From: Clostridiaceae bacterium
GTDB taxonomy: Bacteria > Bacillota > Clostridia > Clostridiales > Clostridiaceae
Assembly (NCBI GenBank): GCA_902363375.1
Contig: CABIZX010000001.1
Span: forward strand, 930,001 to 994,000
Direction of reading: 5' to 3'
DNA length: 64,000 nt
Shown here: in pieces, positions 9,858-20,118 of the stretch
Layout: each line of letters opens with the position of its first letter
How positions within the stretch are numbered: position 1 is the stretch's first letter
Program-made: the position numbers and the translations under genes
Notes under the pieces: model-generated
The model's input: only the letters and a program-made list of their open reading frames with translations
Databases searched by the model: none
Told to the model about the DNA's origin: nothing

Positions 9858-10307
9858 ATGGAATTTTTCAAAGGTATAAGTAAAATGATGGGCTTTGATG
9901 AAGATGAAGATGATGAATTATTAGAAGATAGGGAAGAAAATTATGATGAAGGCGAAGATGAAATTGAAATTGAGCCTTTTGTAAGTAAAAAGCAGAACAA
10001 AATAGTTAACATTCATACTGCATCGTCTTCAAAGGTTGTAATTAGTAAACCTTCAAATTATGACGAAGGAAAAGTTATTGTAGACAATCTAAAATCTAGA
10101 AGAATTGTTATTGTTAATTTAAATGGAGTTGAACCTAAAGAAGGCCAAAGAATACTAGATTTCCTAATAGGTGCAATATATGCATTAGAAGGAGGTCTTC
10201 AAGCAGTAGAAAAGGGTGTGTTTATACTAACCCCATCTAATATTGAAGTAAGTAATGAGTTGAAAAATGAGCTTACTAGTAAGGGGATTTTTAGTTCATT
10301 TAAGTAG
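9858..10307 (+). CDS. sepF: Cell division protein SepF
   Basis: SepF polymerises on the membrane and anchors or bundles FtsZ at the division site. The 149 aa show the N-terminal amphipathic membrane-targeting helix (MEFFKGISKMMGF), a long acidic linker (residues about 15-42), and the C-terminal SepF core (about 60-149) with the VNLNGVE and RILDFLIGAIYAL...G segments. It lies 15 nt after ylmE. The ylmG (YggT) gene that separates sepF and ylmH in Bacillus is absent; the 141-nt gap after sepF is too short for it. Confidence 0.93.
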   Translation: MEFFKGISKMMGFDEDEDDELLEDREENYDEGEDEIEIEPFVSKKQNKIVNIHTASSSKVVISKPSNYDEGKVIVDNLKSRRIVIVNLNGVEPKEGQRILDFLIGAIYALEGGLQAVEKGVFILTPSNIEVSNELKNELTSKGIFSSFK

Positions 10308-10448
10308 GATTTATACTCAAATTAAATAAAATACTGTATAGTAAGGTTTTTACATATTTGAGTGGTAGAATATAGTTTATAATACATGAATAGTATCAAT
10401 AGGAATTATAATTAGCAATAATAATATACAAGTAATTAGAGGAAAGCT

Positions 10449-11225
10449 ATGGATAAAAAGACCTTTTTAGATATGTTTAAAGATCACGATAGAAACTATA
10501 TTTCAAGTATATATGAAGATATACAATTGTGCAGGAATATAGAAGTACCTATATATACAAAGGAGTTTGTCACTCCAGATATCTACATGAATATTAAAAA
10601 TAACGAAAATAAGTTAGGAATTTTTGTTCATGGTACTGGGGTTTTTGAAGAGAGTGAGAGAAAAATGTTATGTTTTTCTACTAATACATATGAAGCACTA
10701 GACTATGATATTCATGTTATAAAAATAAAGAATAAATCAAAATTTAAAGAGCTTAAGCATAAAGATTATTTAGGTTCAATAATGGCTTTAGGAATTAAGA
10801 GAAATTTATTTGGAGACTTAATAGTTAAAGAAGATACTTGCTTTGTTCCAATGGTAAGTTCAGTTTCTGAATATATTCAAGATAACTTAATTACTATTGG
10901 AAATTGTCCGTGTACTATTAATAAAGTAGATATAAACAATGAAAATATTCCTAAAATTGAATTTGAAGAAAAAAATATAATAGTTACTTCACTTAGAATA
11001 GATAACATAGTACCTAACATTTGTAATATATCTAGAACTAAGGGAACTGAACTTATAAGTAATGGTTCTGTATTATTAAATTATCTTAATTGTAATAGAA
11101 AGGATAAATTAGTAGAAATGAAGGACACTATTACCATAAGAGGATTTGGAAAATACAAAGTTATTTCAATTGAGGGAGAAACAAGTAAGGGAAGAATTAA
11201 ATTATTAATAGGTAGATATGTTTAA
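10449..11225 (+). CDS. ylmH: YlmH / RqcP2-like S4-domain RNA-binding protein
   Basis: A 258-aa cytoplasmic protein with an N-terminal YlmH domain, the typical HKDYLGSIMALGIKR segment (about residues 110-125), and a C-terminal S4 domain (about 180-255: VPNICNISRTKG... SNGSVLLNY). In Bacillus, YlmH can act like RqcP in ribosome-associated quality control, binding stalled 50S subunits during alanine tailing. It is followed seven bases later by divIVA, as in other Firmicutes. The 5' gap (10308-10448) has a TATAAT at 10378 but no well-placed -35. Confidence 0.88.
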   Translation: MDKKTFLDMFKDHDRNYISSIYEDIQLCRNIEVPIYTKEFVTPDIYMNIKNNENKLGIFVHGTGVFEESERKMLCFSTNTYEALDYDIHVIKIKNKSKFKELKHKDYLGSIMALGIKRNLFGDLIVKEDTCFVPMVSSVSEYIQDNLITIGNCPCTINKVDINNENIPKIEFEEKNIIVTSLRIDNIVPNICNISRTKGTELISNGSVLLNYLNCNRKDKLVEMKDTITIRGFGKYKVISIEGETSKGRIKLLIGRYV

Positions 11226-11240
11226 TGAGAGGTGAAGGAT

Positions 11241-11834
11241 ATGAAAATGACGGCTATGGACATCATGAACAAAGATTTTAAAAGAGCCATGAGAGGATAT
11301 AACATGGACGAAGTAGATGAGTTTTTAGAGCAAATTTCTGAAGACTATGAAACTGTATATAAAGAAAACGCTATTTTAAAGGAAAAATTAGATGTTTTTC
11401 AAGATAAATTAGATCATTATGTAAAGATGGAGACAACTATTCAAAGTACATTACTTTTAGCACAAAATGCTGCAGAGCAAGCAAAGCAGAGTTCTCAATC
11501 TGAAGCAGAGCTGATAATTAAAAATGCTAATGAAAGTGCAAAGAGAATTCTAGATAAAGCTCATACAGATGTTTTAAATATAAATGATGAATTTGATAGA
11601 ACAAAACAAGAGTTTGCTAAATTCAGAAGTAAATTTAGAAATTTTATAGTTACTCAAATGGAAATGTTTGAAGCATTAGAAAAAGACTTTGATAAGAATT
11701 ATAATATCTCAACGGTTATTGAAGATAAATCACAAGAACAAGGGTTAGAAGTGGCTGTTGAAAAAGAGGTAGAAGGCTTTGAGTATAACACAGCAGAATT
11801 AGAAGATATAAAAAGTTTCTTTGTAGATAAATAA
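11241..11834 (+). CDS. divIVA: Cell-pole/septum scaffold protein DivIVA
   Basis: DivIVA binds negatively curved membrane at poles and septa and recruits other factors. The 197-aa protein begins with the DivIVA lipid-binding domain (MTAMDIMNKDFKRAMRGYN, with conserved F-x-R-GY and VDEFL) and continues into a long coiled coil (about residues 30-150) with an acidic C tail. A GTG at 11232 would add three residues, but it overlaps the ribosome site GAGGTG, so the ATG at 11241 is preferred. Immediately downstream come four tandem 18-mers and then a terminator. Confidence 0.9.
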   Translation: MKMTAMDIMNKDFKRAMRGYNMDEVDEFLEQISEDYETVYKENAILKEKLDVFQDKLDHYVKMETTIQSTLLLAQNAAEQAKQSSQSEAELIIKNANESAKRILDKAHTDVLNINDEFDRTKQEFAKFRSKFRNFIVTQMEMFEALEKDFDKNYNISTVIEDKSQEQGLEVAVEKEVEGFEYNTAELEDIKSFFVDK

Positions 11835-11837
11835 TAT

Positions 11838-11908
11838 TTATCATAAAACAGTATTTACGATAAAATAATACTTTATGATAAAATAATATCTTATTATAAA
11901 ATCATATT
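11838..11908. repeat. Degenerate tandem repeat, four 17-18 bp units
   Basis: Four consecutive units (11838-11854, 11855-11872, 11873-11890, 11891-11908) share the pattern TTAyGATAAAATAATAyy; units 2 and 3 differ at few positions. They begin four bases after the divIVA stop and end about 30 bases before its terminator, so they lie in the divIVA 3' UTR. No spacers are present, so this is not a CRISPR array. Confidence 0.65.
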
Positions 11909-11938
11909 TACTTTGAATTAATGTGACTATTATATAAG

Positions 11939-11967
11939 AAATCTCACTTTAGGGTGAGATTTTTTTA
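11939..11967 (+). terminator. Intrinsic terminator after divIVA
   Basis: Nine-bp stem AAATCTCAC (11939-11947) with GTGAGATTT (11954-11962), 6-nt loop, run of seven T. It closes the ftsQ-divIVA transcription unit. Confidence 0.88.
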
Positions 11968-11980
11968 TCGGATCAAAGTA

Positions 11981-12011
11981 TTGACATATTCCGGAGCATG
12001 TATATTATAAT
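11981..12011 (+). promoter_or_regulatory. Sigma-A promoter for mtnN-aroF-lspA
   Basis: Perfect TTGACA at 11981-11986 and perfect TATAAT at 12006-12011 with a 19-nt spacer (or TATTAT at 12003 with 16 nt). It lies between the divIVA terminator and mtnN, leaving a 5' UTR of about 130 nt in which I recognise no riboswitch. Confidence 0.7.
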
Positions 12012-12149
12012 AGATGTAGTTATACCAACTATTGTGAGAAAAATATTTTAATTAATAGATAAGAAACTAGTATATTTGTTAAACTAGATTAAGATTAAAG
12101 AAAATAACCTAGGATTATTATTAACTAGGAAGACAAAGGAGATTTAAAT

Positions 12150-12842
12150 ATGAGAATAGGTATTATAGGAGCTATGGAAGAAGAAGTAAGTTCTTTGATA
12201 GCTGAGATGGACATAAGGAAAAAGGTTACAAGAGCTATGATGACTTTTAATCATGGGACTATTTACGATAGAGATGTAGTAATAGTTAGAAGTGGTATAG
12301 GTAAAGTAAATGCAGCGGTTTGCACACAAATTTTAGTAGATGACTTCAATGTTGATGCAGTTATAAATGTTGGTATAGCTGGAGGAATAGGAGAAGATAT
12401 ATATCCAGGAGATGTAGTTATTGCTACGGATTTAGTAGAACATGATATGGATACAACTAAGTTTGGTGATAGACCAGGTCAAATTCCGAATATGGATGTA
12501 TTTGATTTCAAATGTGATGAGAAACTAGTAGAGAAAGCTAAAAAAGCTTGTGAAAATATAGATGATATAAATATTTTTACAGGTAGAATAGTATCGGGTG
12601 ATCAATTTATAGCAGACATAGAAAAAATAAGATGGCTAAAAAGTGAGTTCAATGCTCTATCTTGTGAGATGGAGGGAGCAAGTATAGCTCATGCTGCTTA
12701 TTTAAATAATAAACCCTTTGTTATTATAAGATCAATTTCTGACAATGCTAACAATGGTGCACATATGGATTATGAAAAATTTAAAGAAATATCAGTTAAA
12801 AACTCAAATACTATATTACGTTCTATGTTAAAAGCAATGTAA
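12150..12842 (+). CDS. mtnN: 5'-methylthioadenosine/S-adenosylhomocysteine nucleosidase
   Basis: This cytoplasmic enzyme cleaves the adenine from MTA, SAH and 5'-deoxyadenosine, removing inhibitory products of SAM-dependent reactions and feeding the activated methyl cycle. The 230-aa protein begins with the family signature MRIGIIGAMEEEV, has NVGIAGGIG in the ribose/phosphate region, the catalytic glutamate in CEMEGASIAH, and the catalytic aspartate in RSISDNAN. Good AAAGGAG upstream. It starts a run of genes (mtnN, DAHP synthase, lspA, rluD, pyrR) spaced by 0-25 nt. Confidence 0.95.
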   Translation: MRIGIIGAMEEEVSSLIAEMDIRKKVTRAMMTFNHGTIYDRDVVIVRSGIGKVNAAVCTQILVDDFNVDAVINVGIAGGIGEDIYPGDVVIATDLVEHDMDTTKFGDRPGQIPNMDVFDFKCDEKLVEKAKKACENIDDINIFTGRIVSGDQFIADIEKIRWLKSEFNALSCEMEGASIAHAAYLNNKPFVIIRSISDNANNGAHMDYEKFKEISVKNSNTILRSMLKAM

Positions 12843-12853
12843 GGTGATATTAT

Positions 12854-13654
12854 ATGAAAAAAATACTAGCAGAAAAAAGCAGTGGAGAAAAATTCAAAAT
12901 ACAGGTGAAAGATGTAATTATTGGTGGAGATGACTTAGTATTTATATCTGGTCCCTGTGCCGTGGAAGACTATGGTAAAATGATGAGCATAGGAAGAGCT
13001 TTGAAAGAACAAGGGGTAAATATGATAAGAGCTGGGGCATTTAAGCCTAGAACATCCCCTTATGATTTTCAAGGACTTGGTCTAGATGGACTAAAAATAC
13101 TTAAAGAAGTTGGAGATAAATTTAATTTGCCAGTAGTATCAGAGGTTATGGATGCAAGAGATATAGAAAGTTCTCTTCCTTATGTAGATATGATACAGGT
13201 AGGCTCTAGAAATATGTATAACTATACACTTCTGAAGGAATTAGGAAAGCTTCAAGTACCTGTACTTCTAAAGAGAGGTATAAGTGCTACTGTAGCTGAG
13301 TGGATTTATGCAGCTGAATATATTTTGAAGGAAGGAAATAATCAAGTTGTACTTTGTGAAAGAGGTGTAAGAACCTTTGAAACAACAACTAGAAATACTT
13401 TAGATTTAAACTCTGTGGCAGTTATTAAAGAAAATTATAGACTCCCTATCATAGTTGATCCTAGTCATGGAACTGGGAGACGTGAATTAGTTGAAGCTAT
13501 GAGCTTGGCTGCTATAGCAGCTGGAGCGGATGGGTTAATTATAGAAAGTCATGTGAATCCTGATAACTCTGTATCAGATGCAAGACAAACAATTAATGTA
13601 GAAAACTTAAAAAATATTATGATTAAATCTAATGCAATAAAAAGTATTTTATAA
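12854..13654 (+). CDS. aroF: 3-deoxy-7-phosphoheptulonate (DAHP) synthase, type I-beta
   Basis: It condenses phosphoenolpyruvate and erythrose-4-phosphate, the first step of the shikimate pathway to aromatic amino acids. The 266-aa TIM barrel has the ISGPCAVE start motif, RAGAFKPRTSPYDFQG, the LLKRG lysine loop, and the C-terminal VDPSHGTGRRE and NPDNSVSDARQ metal-binding segments. There is no fused chorismate mutase or ACT domain, and only a short N-terminal extension, so feedback control through an added regulatory domain is not expected. Confidence 0.93.
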   Translation: MKKILAEKSSGEKFKIQVKDVIIGGDDLVFISGPCAVEDYGKMMSIGRALKEQGVNMIRAGAFKPRTSPYDFQGLGLDGLKILKEVGDKFNLPVVSEVMDARDIESSLPYVDMIQVGSRNMYNYTLLKELGKLQVPVLLKRGISATVAEWIYAAEYILKEGNNQVVLCERGVRTFETTTRNTLDLNSVAVIKENYRLPIIVDPSHGTGRRELVEAMSLAAIAAGADGLIIESHVNPDNSVSDARQTINVENLKNIMIKSNAIKSIL

Positions 13655-13676
13655 ATCAGGATAAGGGGGAGTGGGC

Positions 13677-14128
13677 TTGACTTTAGGTATAATAATAGTA
13701 ATATTAGGACTAATAATAGATAGGACTACAAAGTGGTGGGCTATAAGTACCTTAAAGGGTACAGAAGGAATAACAATAATTAAAAATTTCTTTACCTTTG
13801 ACTATTTAGAAAATCGTGGAGCTGCTTTTGGAATGCTTCAAAATAAACTGTGGTTATTTATTGTAATTACCATAATTGTGATATTAGGAATGATATTTTA
13901 TTTATTTAAATATAGACCTAAATATAAATTAGTATATGTATCTATTGCTATGATAATTTCAGGTGCAATAGGAAATCTTATAGATAGAATAGGATATACT
14001 TATGTAGTAGATTTTATTATGCTTCATTATAAGGATATATATTATTTTCCAACCTTTAATGTAGCTGATATGCTAGTGTGTATAGGAACGTTTTTTCTAT
14101 TAATATGTATATTGAAGGATGAGATTTA

Positions 14129-14129
<1 letters not shown>
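13677..14129 (+). CDS. lspA: Lipoprotein signal peptidase LspA
   Basis: This inner-membrane aspartyl protease (signal peptidase II) removes the signal peptide of prolipoproteins such as the MetQ encoded at 31766. It has four TM segments, the NRGAAFGM motif, and the two catalytic aspartates in GNLIDR and FNVADM. The in-frame GTG at 13671 touches the AGGGGGA ribosome site, so the TTG at 13677, seven bases after it, is the better start (150 aa). Its TAA shares one base with the ATG of the next gene, giving translational coupling. Confidence 0.92.
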
Positions 14130-15594
<1,465 letters not shown>

Positions 15595-15607
15595 GAGAAG
15601 TAAACTT

Positions 15608-16723
15608 ATGTATAAAATAATTGTAACCACTACCTTTGGTATAGAAGCTATTACAGGTAAGGAACTAAAAAATTTAGGTTATGAAGATCTAAAAATAGAG
15701 AATGGAAAGATAACCTTTGAAGGCGATGAAATGGATGTTGCTATTTGTAATATACATCTAAGAACCGCAGAGAGAGTTTTTTTAGAAATGGCAGAATTTG
15801 AAGCTAGATCCTTTGAGGAATTATTCCAAGGTACTAAGAAAGTAGATTGGGGTAGCTTAATTCCTATAGATGGAAAGATGCATATTATAGGAAAGTCTGT
15901 AAAATCTACATTACATAGTGTTCCGGATTGTCAAGGCATAGTAAAAAAGGCTGTAGTAGAGAAGATGAAGGAGAAATACCACACAGATTGGTTTAGTGAA
16001 GATGGACCAGTATATAAGATAGAAGTTGGAATCTTAAAGGATAAAGTAACCCTCGCTGTAGACACCTCTGGAGTAGGACTACATAAAAGGGGATATAGAG
16101 AAAATGCAGGAGCGGCTCCTTTAAAGGAAACTTTAGCAGCAGCCTTAGTTTTAATAGCTAAATTTAATGGAGATGAGCTACTAATAGATCCATTCTGTGG
16201 TTCAGGAACTATACCTATAGAGGCGGCATTAATAGCTAAAAATATTGCACCTGGAGTTAATAGACACTTTGTTAGTGAAACTTGGCCTACTTTTGATAAG
16301 GAAATTTGGGAACAGGTACGTGAAGGAGCCAAAAGAAGTGTTAATAAAAAAGAATTTGTTATTCAAGGTTCTGATATAGATGGAAGAGTACTTAGAACTG
16401 CTATGAATAATGCTGAGAAAGCAGGTGTAAAGCAGTATGTAAACTTCCAAAGACTTGACATGAAAGATGTTAGAAATAGAAAAAAAGGTGGTATGATAAT
16501 TACTAATCCACCTTATGGAGAGAGACTTTTAGATGAGGAAGAGGTTAAGTCTCTTTATAAGACTTTTTCTAATGTATATGCAGGTTTAGAGGATTGGTCA
16601 TGTTACGTACTAACATCCTATGATGACTTTCAAAAGGTTTTTGGTAAGAAAGCCGATAAAAATAGAAAACTGTATAATGGAAGGCTTCAATGCTATTATT
16701 ATCAGTATAATCCAAAGAAATAA
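15608..16723 (+). CDS. THUMP-domain class I SAM-dependent rRNA methyltransferase (RlmL/YpsC type)
   Basis: The 371-aa protein has an N-terminal ferredoxin-like/THUMP RNA-binding part (about residues 1-160) and a Rossmann methyltransferase with the SAM motif DPFCGSGTIPIE (about residue 196) and the catalytic NPPYGERL (about residue 300). NPPY enzymes methylate exocyclic or ring nitrogens; homologues of RlmL make m2G in 23S rRNA. Often annotated as an N6-adenine DNA methylase, but the THUMP domain argues for RNA. It lies 13 nt after pyrR and faces rqcH across a shared bidirectional terminator. Confidence 0.88.
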   Translation: MYKIIVTTTFGIEAITGKELKNLGYEDLKIENGKITFEGDEMDVAICNIHLRTAERVFLEMAEFEARSFEELFQGTKKVDWGSLIPIDGKMHIIGKSVKSTLHSVPDCQGIVKKAVVEKMKEKYHTDWFSEDGPVYKIEVGILKDKVTLAVDTSGVGLHKRGYRENAGAAPLKETLAAALVLIAKFNGDELLIDPFCGSGTIPIEAALIAKNIAPGVNRHFVSETWPTFDKEIWEQVREGAKRSVNKKEFVIQGSDIDGRVLRTAMNNAEKAGVKQYVNFQRLDMKDVRNRKKGGMIITNPPYGERLLDEEEVKSLYKTFSNVYAGLEDWSCYVLTSYDDFQKVFGKKADKNRKLYNGRLQCYYYQYNPKK

Positions 16724-16784
16724 ATTCATTGGTATATAAAATTTATTTTATTATGGAGTAATTAAAAAAAGAAAAATATAAATG

Positions 16785-16827
16785 AAATGACTATCTCAAA
16801 AAGTTTTGGGATAGTCATTTGCTTTTA
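16785..16827. terminator. Bidirectional terminator between convergent genes
   Basis: A 16-bp stem with one G-T pair (16785-16800 with 16805-16820), A-rich on the left and T-rich on the right. It can serve the methyltransferase on the + strand and rqcH, whose stop codon is at 16825-16827, on the - strand. Confidence 0.8.
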
Positions 16828-18570
16828 AATTTGTTTTAAATCAAGCTTTACAGGATCTACATAGATTGTTTTATTGGTAGAATAGGTTACCATACCAGGT
16901 TTTCCTTTAGCCATCTTTTTAACATTTCTAATTTCAGTATAGTCTATAGGTACTTTAGTAGAATTTTTACCTTTACTGTAGAAAGCAGCTAATGTAGCAG
17001 CTTCTAAGAGAGTAGAATCAGGTATTTCTCCCATATTTTTAATGATTACATGGGAGCCAGGAATATTTTTTATATGAAGCCATATATCATTATTATGAGC
17101 AAATTTTAATGTTAAATAATCATTTTCAAGGTTATTTTTACCTACATATATATCAATACCATCACTAGATATAAAGTGTAGTGGCTTTGAAGGTTTAGTT
17201 TTTTTGCTTTTCATAGATTTCTTAAAAGCAATATAACCAGTTTCCACTAATTCATTTTTTATATCCTCTAAATCTTTGTAGTTATCAGCATTTTCGATGT
17301 TACTAAGTACCGATTGAAGATATTGATCTTCTTCCTCTGCCAATTCAATTTGAATATATGCATTTTCCTCTGCTGCTTTTAATTTATTATACTTTTTAAA
17401 ATATTTTTGTGCATTTTCTGCAGGAGTTTTATTAATATCCAAAGGAATTTTTATATATTCCTCATCTTCACTGTAATAATTTAAAACTTCTACTTCTTTG
17501 TCACCTTTTTTTATATTATAAATATTTGCAGTAATAAGCTCTCCATACAGGTTATACTTCGGTTTTTCCTCACATTCAATTAAGGTTTTCTTTAAAATCT
17601 GTAGTTTTTTTTCTATTCTTTCAATATTATTTATCACTAATTTTTGCATATCATGACTTTTATTTTGAAGTCTGTTTATCTTATCTTTAGCATGATAGAA
17701 GGTTTCAAGAAGAGTGCTAGGAGAAGTGTATTCTTCACTTTTACAGCCTTCCTCTAGAAGATGCTCTAGTGTGATACAGTGAAAGTCTTTTAACTCTTCG
17801 TTGAAATAGTAACTGTAAAGTTCATAATTATTATCTTTAGGTTTTATAAAGAATTTTGTTAAAAATTCATAGATTTCCTCTAGATTATTTTTATTTAAAG
17901 AAATATTTTTTTTCTTCATTTGGAAATTGATTTCTTTACATATAGGATTACTGATTCCATCTAAAATCTTAGTAAAGCACTTTTCATCTAAATCTTTATC
18001 TTCATAAAGGCTTAAAGTTTTTTCTTGGAAGACATCAAAAGTAGTATTAAATATGTCTATCTTATCACTTGATGGAGGATACACATATTCTATACCAGGG
18101 TAAAGTACTCTATAGCTGTTTATATCTGGAGTAATATGTTTTATGGAATCCATAATGATTCCATCTCGGTTTCTTACTAAAGTAATATTACTATGGCGGC
18201 CCATAATTTCTATTATAAGGGTATAGATACTATTAAATCCTAACTCATCACTGCTTTCAAAGTCTAAAAATAAGATTCTATCATTATTTAATTGAGTTAC
18301 ATCCTTTAAAACTGCAGTATTTAGATACTTTCTTAAAACCATACAAAATACAGGAGCTTTTAGTGGATTTTCCTTAGAGTAATCTATAAAGTTTATTTTA
18401 GGATATGAAGCGTTAGCACTTAATAGTAGTCTAACAGACTTTCTATTTATTTTAAAACTTAGTATTATCTCATCTTTCTCAGGTTGAGTTATTTTATCTA
18501 TTCTACTGCCTATTAGAGTATTTTTTATCTCATTAGCTAAAGAGCGTAAATATAATCCATCTAATGCCAT
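16825..18570 (-). CDS. rqcH: RqcH / NFACT-family ribosome quality control factor (FbpA)
   Basis: Bacterial Rqc2 homologue that binds obstructed 50S-peptidyl-tRNA complexes and recruits alanyl-tRNA to add C-terminal alanine tails; older names are fibronectin-binding protein FbpA/YloA. The 581-aa protein has NFACT-N (MALDGLYLRSL...E), a long central coiled coil (about residues 290-440), and the C-terminal NFACT-R/DUF814 domain with FISSDGIDIYVGKNN and HNNDIWLHIKNIPGSHV. An upstream ATG (18579) would add three residues, but AAAGGA is eight bases before the ATG at 18570. It is a lone - strand gene. Confidence 0.92.
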   Translation of the reverse strand: MALDGLYLRSLANEIKNTLIGSRIDKITQPEKDEIILSFKINRKSVRLLLSANASYPKINFIDYSKENPLKAPVFCMVLRKYLNTAVLKDVTQLNNDRILFLDFESSDELGFNSIYTLIIEIMGRHSNITLVRNRDGIIMDSIKHITPDINSYRVLYPGIEYVYPPSSDKIDIFNTTFDVFQEKTLSLYEDKDLDEKCFTKILDGISNPICKEINFQMKKKNISLNKNNLEEIYEFLTKFFIKPKDNNYELYSYYFNEELKDFHCITLEHLLEEGCKSEEYTSPSTLLETFYHAKDKINRLQNKSHDMQKLVINNIERIEKKLQILKKTLIECEEKPKYNLYGELITANIYNIKKGDKEVEVLNYYSEDEEYIKIPLDINKTPAENAQKYFKKYNKLKAAEENAYIQIELAEEEDQYLQSVLSNIENADNYKDLEDIKNELVETGYIAFKKSMKSKKTKPSKPLHFISSDGIDIYVGKNNLENDYLTLKFAHNNDIWLHIKNIPGSHVIIKNMGEIPDSTLLEAATLAAFYSKGKNSTKVPIDYTEIRNVKKMAKGKPGMVTYSTNKTIYVDPVKLDLKQI

Positions 18571-18604
18571 ATAAATCATCCTTTCATTTAAGCATATATT
18601 TTAC

Positions 18605-18613
18605 AGTATATCA
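18605..18613 (-). promoter_or_regulatory. Candidate extended -10 for rqcH
   Basis: Read on the - strand this is TGATATACT, an extended -10 element about 35 nt before the rqcH ATG. No convincing -35 is present. Confidence 0.35.
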
Positions 18614-18675
18614 CTATTATTTTAGAAATAGAATACAAAACAAGTTAGTACAAGGATAATTTATGTAATTGAAGA

Positions 18676-18684
18676 TGATATAAT
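18676..18684 (+). promoter_or_regulatory. Candidate extended -10 for the M20 amidohydrolase gene
   Basis: TGATATAAT is a consensus extended -10 about 70 nt upstream of the + strand start at 18757, in the divergent region shared with rqcH. The -35 region is poor. Confidence 0.45.
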
Positions 18685-18756
18685 AAAAATAAAATATATT
18701 TTTATTAAGATAAGTAAAGTAATAAATATAAATTATAAAGGTATGGTGAGGATAAT

Positions 18757-20025
18757 ATGGAGTTGAGGGAAAATATCATTAATCTAAGAAGAGAGTTTCA
18801 TAAATGTGCAGAAATCGGATGGTTGGAATTTGAAACTACTATAAAAATAATAAATTACTTAAGAGAACTTGGATATAATTTAGAATATGGAAAGAAAATA
18901 CACAATAATCCCATAGGATGCCCTAAGAGAGAAGAATTTAAACAGCATAGATTAGAATGCAGTAAGGTAATCGACAAGGAAGATTTTAATATAGATGAAA
19001 TTTTACAAGGATATACTGGGGTAGTAGCTACTATGGATACAGGGATATCAGGACCAACTATAGCTTTTAGATTTGATATAGATGGATTAAAGGTTGAAGA
19101 GGGAAAGGAAAATCATAGACCTTATGAGGAAGGTTTTGTTTCTCAAAATCTAGGGATGTGCCATTGTTGTGGTCATGATGGTCATATAGCTATAGGACTT
19201 CAACTTGCTAGCACTATTATGAAGATGAAAGAAAAATTAATAGGAAGAATAAAGCTTATATTTCAACCAGCAGAGGAAGAGGTTAGAGGAGCTAAATCTA
19301 TGGTAGAAGCAGGCGTTTTAATTGATGTGGATTATTTATTTTCAGGTCATATTGGATTTATAGATAAAAATAATGCTGTAGCAGTTAAGGTGAAGAATAT
19401 GCTTGCTACAAATAAGGTAGAAGTAGAGTTTTTAGGAAAATCTGCTCATGCAGGCCTTTGTCCAGAAGAAGGAAAAAATGCACTTTTAGCAGCTGCTAGT
19501 TGTATTTTAAACCTCCATAGTCAAGTACAATTTGGAAAAGGTGTTGGTAGGCTTAATGTAGGAACTCTTCATGGTGGCACTGGTAAAAATGTTATAGCAG
19601 ATAGAGCAATATTACAATTGGAGACGAGAGGAGATACAAATGAAATTAATGATAAAATCATGGATATAGTTTATCGTGTAGTTCAGGGTACAGCAACTTC
19701 ATATAATGTAGAATATAATATAAATGTGGTTGGTTCTGCAAAGGCTTATAATAGTAAAGATGATGCTTTTTCAGAAAAGGTAATAGAAGAGATAAAAGAT
19801 TTATCCTTAGAAATTATTGAAGACTTTTCCTTCGGAGCCTCTGAGGATATAACTTATATGTTAGAAGAAGTAGAAAAGAGTGGTGGAAAGGGAATGTATT
19901 TTATATTTCCAACTAGGATTACAGCACCACACCATAATCCCAATTTTGATTTTAATGAAGAATCACTTATAATAGGTCATGATGTGTATGTTAAGATGAT
20001 AGAAACATTTTTAGAAAAGATATAA
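18757..20025 (+). CDS. M20-family metal-dependent amidohydrolase (AbgA-like)
   Basis: A 422-aa cytoplasmic zinc hydrolase of peptidase family M20D, closest in pattern to aminobenzoyl-glutamate hydrolase subunit A and other N-acyl-amino-acid amidohydrolases. Metal-binding and catalytic segments include the RREFHK start, MCHCCGHDGHIA (about residue 135-146), PAEEEVRGA (about 172), the dimerisation insert with GKSAHAG, and the C-terminal APHHNPNFDF. An insert rich in C/K/E between about residues 55 and 85 is also seen in AbgA. The substrate cannot be told from the sequence. It is monocistronic or weakly linked to recQ (93-nt gap). Confidence 0.82.
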   Translation: MELRENIINLRREFHKCAEIGWLEFETTIKIINYLRELGYNLEYGKKIHNNPIGCPKREEFKQHRLECSKVIDKEDFNIDEILQGYTGVVATMDTGISGPTIAFRFDIDGLKVEEGKENHRPYEEGFVSQNLGMCHCCGHDGHIAIGLQLASTIMKMKEKLIGRIKLIFQPAEEEVRGAKSMVEAGVLIDVDYLFSGHIGFIDKNNAVAVKVKNMLATNKVEVEFLGKSAHAGLCPEEGKNALLAAASCILNLHSQVQFGKGVGRLNVGTLHGGTGKNVIADRAILQLETRGDTNEINDKIMDIVYRVVQGTATSYNVEYNINVVGSAKAYNSKDDAFSEKVIEEIKDLSLEIIEDFSFGASEDITYMLEEVEKSGGKGMYFIFPTRITAPHHNPNFDFNEESLIIGHDVYVKMIETFLEKI

Positions 20026-20082
20026 TTTAAATTGAAGATAAAATTAATAAATGAAATATTATGGAACAGGAAAATTATTAAC

Positions 20083-20091
20083 TGTGGATAA
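20083..20091 (-). other. Perfect DnaA-box 9-mer upstream of recQ
   Basis: TGTGGATAA is the complement of the consensus DnaA box TTATCCACA. It is a single copy, 28-36 nt before the recQ start, so it could titrate or bind DnaA, but one 9-mer can occur by chance in 64 kb. Confidence 0.25.
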
Positions 20092-20118
20092 AATAAAGAA
20101 GCTAAGGGATGTGTAGTT

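Noticed and set aside
11838..11908. CRISPR array
   Set aside because: Units are 18 bp, degenerate and directly adjacent, with no spacers and no cas genes.
15931..16332. 133-codon - strand frame within the rRNA methyltransferase gene
   Set aside because: Shadow of a gene with intact SAM and NPPY motifs; no independent start signal.
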